Source: an uncultured Candidatus Saccharibacteria bacterium
GTDB lineage: Bacteria > Patescibacteriota > Saccharimonadia > Saccharimonadales > Saccharimonadaceae
Assembly (NCBI GenBank): GCA_938030095.1
Contig: CALHGK010000002.1
Span: forward strand, 1-35,996
DNA length: 35,996 nucleotides
Direction: 5' to 3'
Of the stretch, positions 33,679 to 35,996 are shown piece by piece (position 1 is the first letter of the stretch; each line of letters opens with the position of its first letter). Made by a program: the position numbers and the translations under genes. The notes under the pieces were generated by a model that saw only the letters and a program-made list of their open reading frames with translations, was not told the DNA's origin and ran no database searches.

Positions 33679-33820
33679 CGTTTACATGAGCATTTTCAGA
33701 TTGCATTATTGGTATTGCATTTAAGACGCCTATGCTATATACTAAGTATTAGCTTTGGTTTGGGTCGTTTCCACCAAGGTCCACCACAACAATTCTCGTT
33801 TGCTGCGAGATTCGAGAATG
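33679..33820. other. Intergenic region, nothing recognised
   Basis: AT-rich spacer between the KGG promoter and the terminator of the 236-residue gene. Confidence 0.4.
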
Positions 33821-33821
33821 A

Positions 33822-33853
33822 AAAAACAACCCTGCGCATACAGGGTTGTTTTT
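33822..33853 (-). terminator. Rho-independent terminator of the 236-residue gene
   Basis: AAAAACAACCCTG (33822-33834) pairs with CAGGGTTGTTTTT (33841-33853), followed by TTTTTT on the minus strand. Confidence 0.85.
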
Positions 33854-33885
33854 GATATTGAAAACGCTTTGCTATTTGTTGGGGT

Positions 33886-34596
33886 TTAGAACCAACTATA
33901 CCCGCCGCTTTGGACTGCTCGACGACCAATACCATTTCGAGGGTGCGGTCGTTCGCCGCTATGGCGCTGCTGGAGGGCCTCATACCCTTTTACAAGTTGT
34001 GGGTATAGTGCATTCATGACGTTCTTCACATCAGGTGACACATCATCTTGAATCATACCCATCTTACTCCCAACACCTCCTTCCGTACCAACACCAAAGA
34101 CACCTACTTTCTCTGGCACAATGCTCAGCGCAGCATGGTGGTGCTGTGGGTCTGGGAGAGAGATATACGGCTCTCCAAGCGTAATAAACCGTGCATCGGG
34201 CAGATGAGTCATATCAACTATATGGGTTTTTATCGCATTGCTCACCATCCTCTGAGCAACTGGCTGGCCATTCTCATCTGAAGTACAGGGGTAAAGCAAG
34301 CCAATACCGCGCTCATGGCTAATCGTCAGCGCCGCCCCAACCTTCGGTGCGTAGAGCGTGTAGAGCACATCACTGCCATCTTGTGGCAACAGTCGGGCTT
34401 CTCGCTCTATATCAATTTGCATTCCATCTGGGCCAGTAACAAGCGCCTCTTGGCCATATGGGTTACTACCAGCCGGCACAGCAAATGCTCTTTGCTGCCG
34501 AGTGATCACCTTGTCATAATACAATATGTCGCCCGCCGAATGAATTGGTGGCTCACCATAGCGGTACTTGATTGATGGTGGTCGTTGCTCTGTCAT
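33886..34596 (-). CDS. Hypothetical soluble protein
   Basis: 236 residues, no membrane segment. The N-terminal part (EALVTGPDGMQIDIEREARL) resembles one of the strand-rich repeats of the 189-residue protein at 17775. The middle part contains GAALTISHERGIGLLYPCTSD. The C-terminal third is Gly/Arg-rich (GERPHPRNGIGRRAVQSGGY). The family is not recognised. AAGGAG lies 8 nt before the ATG. Confidence 0.65.
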   Translation of the reverse strand: MTEQRPPSIKYRYGEPPIHSAGDILYYDKVITRQQRAFAVPAGSNPYGQEALVTGPDGMQIDIEREARLLPQDGSDVLYTLYAPKVGAALTISHERGIGLLYPCTSDENGQPVAQRMVSNAIKTHIVDMTHLPDARFITLGEPYISLPDPQHHHAALSIVPEKVGVFGVGTEGGVGSKMGMIQDDVSPDVKNVMNALYPQLVKGYEALQQRHSGERPHPRNGIGRRAVQSGGYSWF

Positions 34597-34813
34597 AAGA
34601 ACACTCCTTTTTGGTTATGGTTATTACATCATCACTGCATTGCCATCAAGATATTCATGACCCACCAGCGGTAGTGCCTCACTCATCTAAGATACTCCAA
34701 GTCGCAGAGCAAGCACCCCTCTCTAGCGATTATACAATAGAATGGTACATTTGTACGAAAAACGTTCTGAATTTTATAGAAAATGCACCTACTTTAGCAA
34801 TTTGTACAGCAAA

Positions 34814-34845
34814 AAACCAGCCTCATCTCTGTGATAGGCTGGTTT
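34814..34845 (-). terminator. Rho-independent terminator of the 70-residue gene
   Basis: AAACCAGCCT (34814-34823) pairs with AGGCTGGTTT (34836-34845), followed by TTTTTTGC on the minus strand. Confidence 0.8.
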
Positions 34846-34869
34846 GTGCTCATTTCAATTAAAATAACG

Positions 34870-35082
34870 CTATTCCTGCTCGACTTCTTCTGCTAACTTC
34901 AGTGCCTCAAGCCCTTCTAGCGTCCAGCCAATGTAACCAAGCGTTCGTGCCGCTTCTTCTGTCTTGCCACCCTCATAGCTCTGACTGGCTTGCTCCATCA
35001 AGTATTCCGGGTCACGCTTCGCATTGTATTCGCGAAGAGCTTCTGGCGTTCGTGGGTATGATTCGGCGTGTTTGACTGGCAT
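34870..35082 (-). CDS. Small hypothetical protein under a repeat-containing promoter
   Basis: 70 residues, acidic, helical (ALREYNAKRDPEYLMEQASQ, EEAARTLGYIGWTLEGLEAL). It resembles a tetratricopeptide-like helix pair but is too short to assign. AAGGAG lies 7 nt before the ATG, and a promoter (35121-35149) and terminator frame the gene. The spacer of the promoter carries an AG microsatellite. Confidence 0.7.
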   Translation of the reverse strand: MPVKHAESYPRTPEALREYNAKRDPEYLMEQASQSYEGGKTEEAARTLGYIGWTLEGLEALKLAEEVEQE

Positions 35083-35120
35083 GTTGCTTCTCCTTGTTTT
35101 TTGTTACTTAGACACTCCAT

Positions 35121-35149
35121 ATAATACTCTCTCTCTCTGGATTTTGCAA
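35121..35149 (-). promoter_or_regulatory. Promoter with (AG)6 tract in its 17-nt spacer
   Basis: TTGCAA (35149-35144), a 17-nt spacer containing 12 nt of AG repeat (35138-35127), and TATTAT (35126-35121). Gain or loss of one repeat unit would make the spacer 19 or 15 nt. Confidence 0.6.
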
Positions 35150-35351
35150 GCAAGTAGCAAACTTCGCACCTATGACCACTGTTGAATCCGTCACTTCCCA
35201 ACCTCTGTTACGTCTCACCGACAAAAGACACCAGCATGTTGATGAAAGTAGCAACGCACGGCCAAAGTATCATCTGAAGTATATTAGTATCACATTTCAG
35301 CAAATCATACTGGCAAGGATCAAGCTATTAATAAAAATCATCTCCAAAGAT

Positions 35352-35380
35352 AAAAGCCACCCTATTCGGATGGCTCTTAT
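35352..35380 (-). terminator. rRNA operon terminator
   Basis: GAGCCATCC pairs with GGTGGCTTTT on the minus strand (35355-35377), followed by TTTTAT. It lies immediately past the 5S rRNA 3' end. Confidence 0.65.
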
Positions 35381-35384
35381 ATAA

Positions 35385-35495
35385 TTCGGCACCGTGCTAG
35401 TTTCCCACTAAAAGCAGTATAATCGCCGCTGGGGAGCTTAACTTCTGTGTTCGGAATGAGAACAGGTGTTTCCTCCTCGCCATGGGCACCGAAGG
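35385..35495 (-). rRNA. rrf: 5S ribosomal RNA
   Basis: The minus strand reads CGGTGCCCATGGCGAGG..., then CATTCCGAACACAGAAGTTAAG and GCGGCGAT, and ends CACGGTGCCG, the conserved core of bacterial 5S rRNA. The ends are estimated from the pairing of the terminal stem. Confidence 0.9.
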
Positions 35496-35679
35496 AGGGG
35501 GTTTAAAGCGCTTGGTTCCACGTATAGTCTGTGGTGGGCCAAACCCCTTCCTTCGATGTCCTTGTTCGGCTAGCTCGTGCCTATAATCGAAAGATTAACG
35601 TTGGTGCGAACACCAATTACTAGTCAAGTCTACCTTATCCACGCTATCAATGCAAGCATTAACCGCGTAGACAAGGACA
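35496..35679 (-). other. 23S-5S spacer
   Basis: About 185 nt. It contains an inverted repeat ATGTCCTTG (near 35558) and CAAGGACAT (near 35671), likely an RNA-processing stem. No tRNA was found. Confidence 0.6.

Positions 35680-35996
<317 letters not shown>

Noticed and set aside
35172..35384. A 70-codon plus-strand frame next to the 5S rRNA
   Set aside because: It runs into the rRNA terminator and has no SD or recognisable product.

Overview
The window looks like a chromosomal segment of a Candidatus Saccharibacteria (TM7) or closely related Patescibacteria (CPR) genome. The evidence is compact core genes almost all on the minus strand, very small versions of several enzymes (an adenylate kinase with no room for a LID, a short peptide deformylase), a VKOR-type oxidoreductase, an LPQTG surface protein, KGG and DUF5663-like proteins, and a divergent 5S/23S rRNA pair. 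TGA is used as a normal stop, which argues against the Gracilibacteria/Absconditabacteria code. The assignment is inferred from gene content and was not tested by phylogeny.

Layout. 1-3350 (minus): a leader with a T-box-like element, then a YunG-uracil-DNA-glycosylase fusion and isoleucyl-tRNA synthetase, which carries a NUDIX domain inside its editing region and runs off the left edge. 3439-5323 (minus): DNA-3-methyladenine glycosylase I and a LiaF-like membrane protein. 5324-7350: two kilobases with no convincing gene. 7410-13468 (minus): a dense block rpsU-yqeY-adk-map-ftsA-ftsZ-nrdR-Trx-like-VKOR (translation start, division, NTP balance, disulfide formation). 13675-14640 (plus): a Pro/Gln-rich membrane protein and a structured RNA. 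14739-16011 (minus): a Panacea-type antitoxin with a RelE-like toxin. 16266-18344: a structured repeat and three lineage-specific proteins. 18584-20523 (minus): recJ behind a winged-helix regulator. 20812-24424 (plus): priA, def and fmt. 24487-24715: a second structured RNA. 24729-28097 (minus): four unknown proteins, two DUF5663-like. 28289-31181 (minus): rpsA and infB. 31583-35082: an LPQTG surface protein, a HEYGH metallopeptidase, a KGG protein and two small unknowns. 35385-35996 (minus): 5S rRNA and the 3' end of 23S rRNA.

How it works together. The conserved genes cover translation (ileS, rpsU, map, def, fmt, infB, rpsA, rRNA), division (ftsA, ftsZ), and DNA repair and replication restart (tag, UDG-like, recJ, priA). 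Several starts (tag, ftsA, priA, def, probably the LiaF-like gene) lie 6-7 nt downstream of a -10 box, so leaderless mRNAs are likely.

The strongest candidate for something undescribed is a ~110-nt RNA-like element present three times (16266-16376, 22809-22924, 31350-31445 on the minus strand). Its inner core is nearly invariant, while its outer and inner helices change sequence but keep pairing. Other notable points are the NUDIX insertion in IleRS, an NrdR without any zinc cysteines, a promoter whose 17-nt spacer contains an AG microsatellite, and two further structured RNAs with no recognised family.
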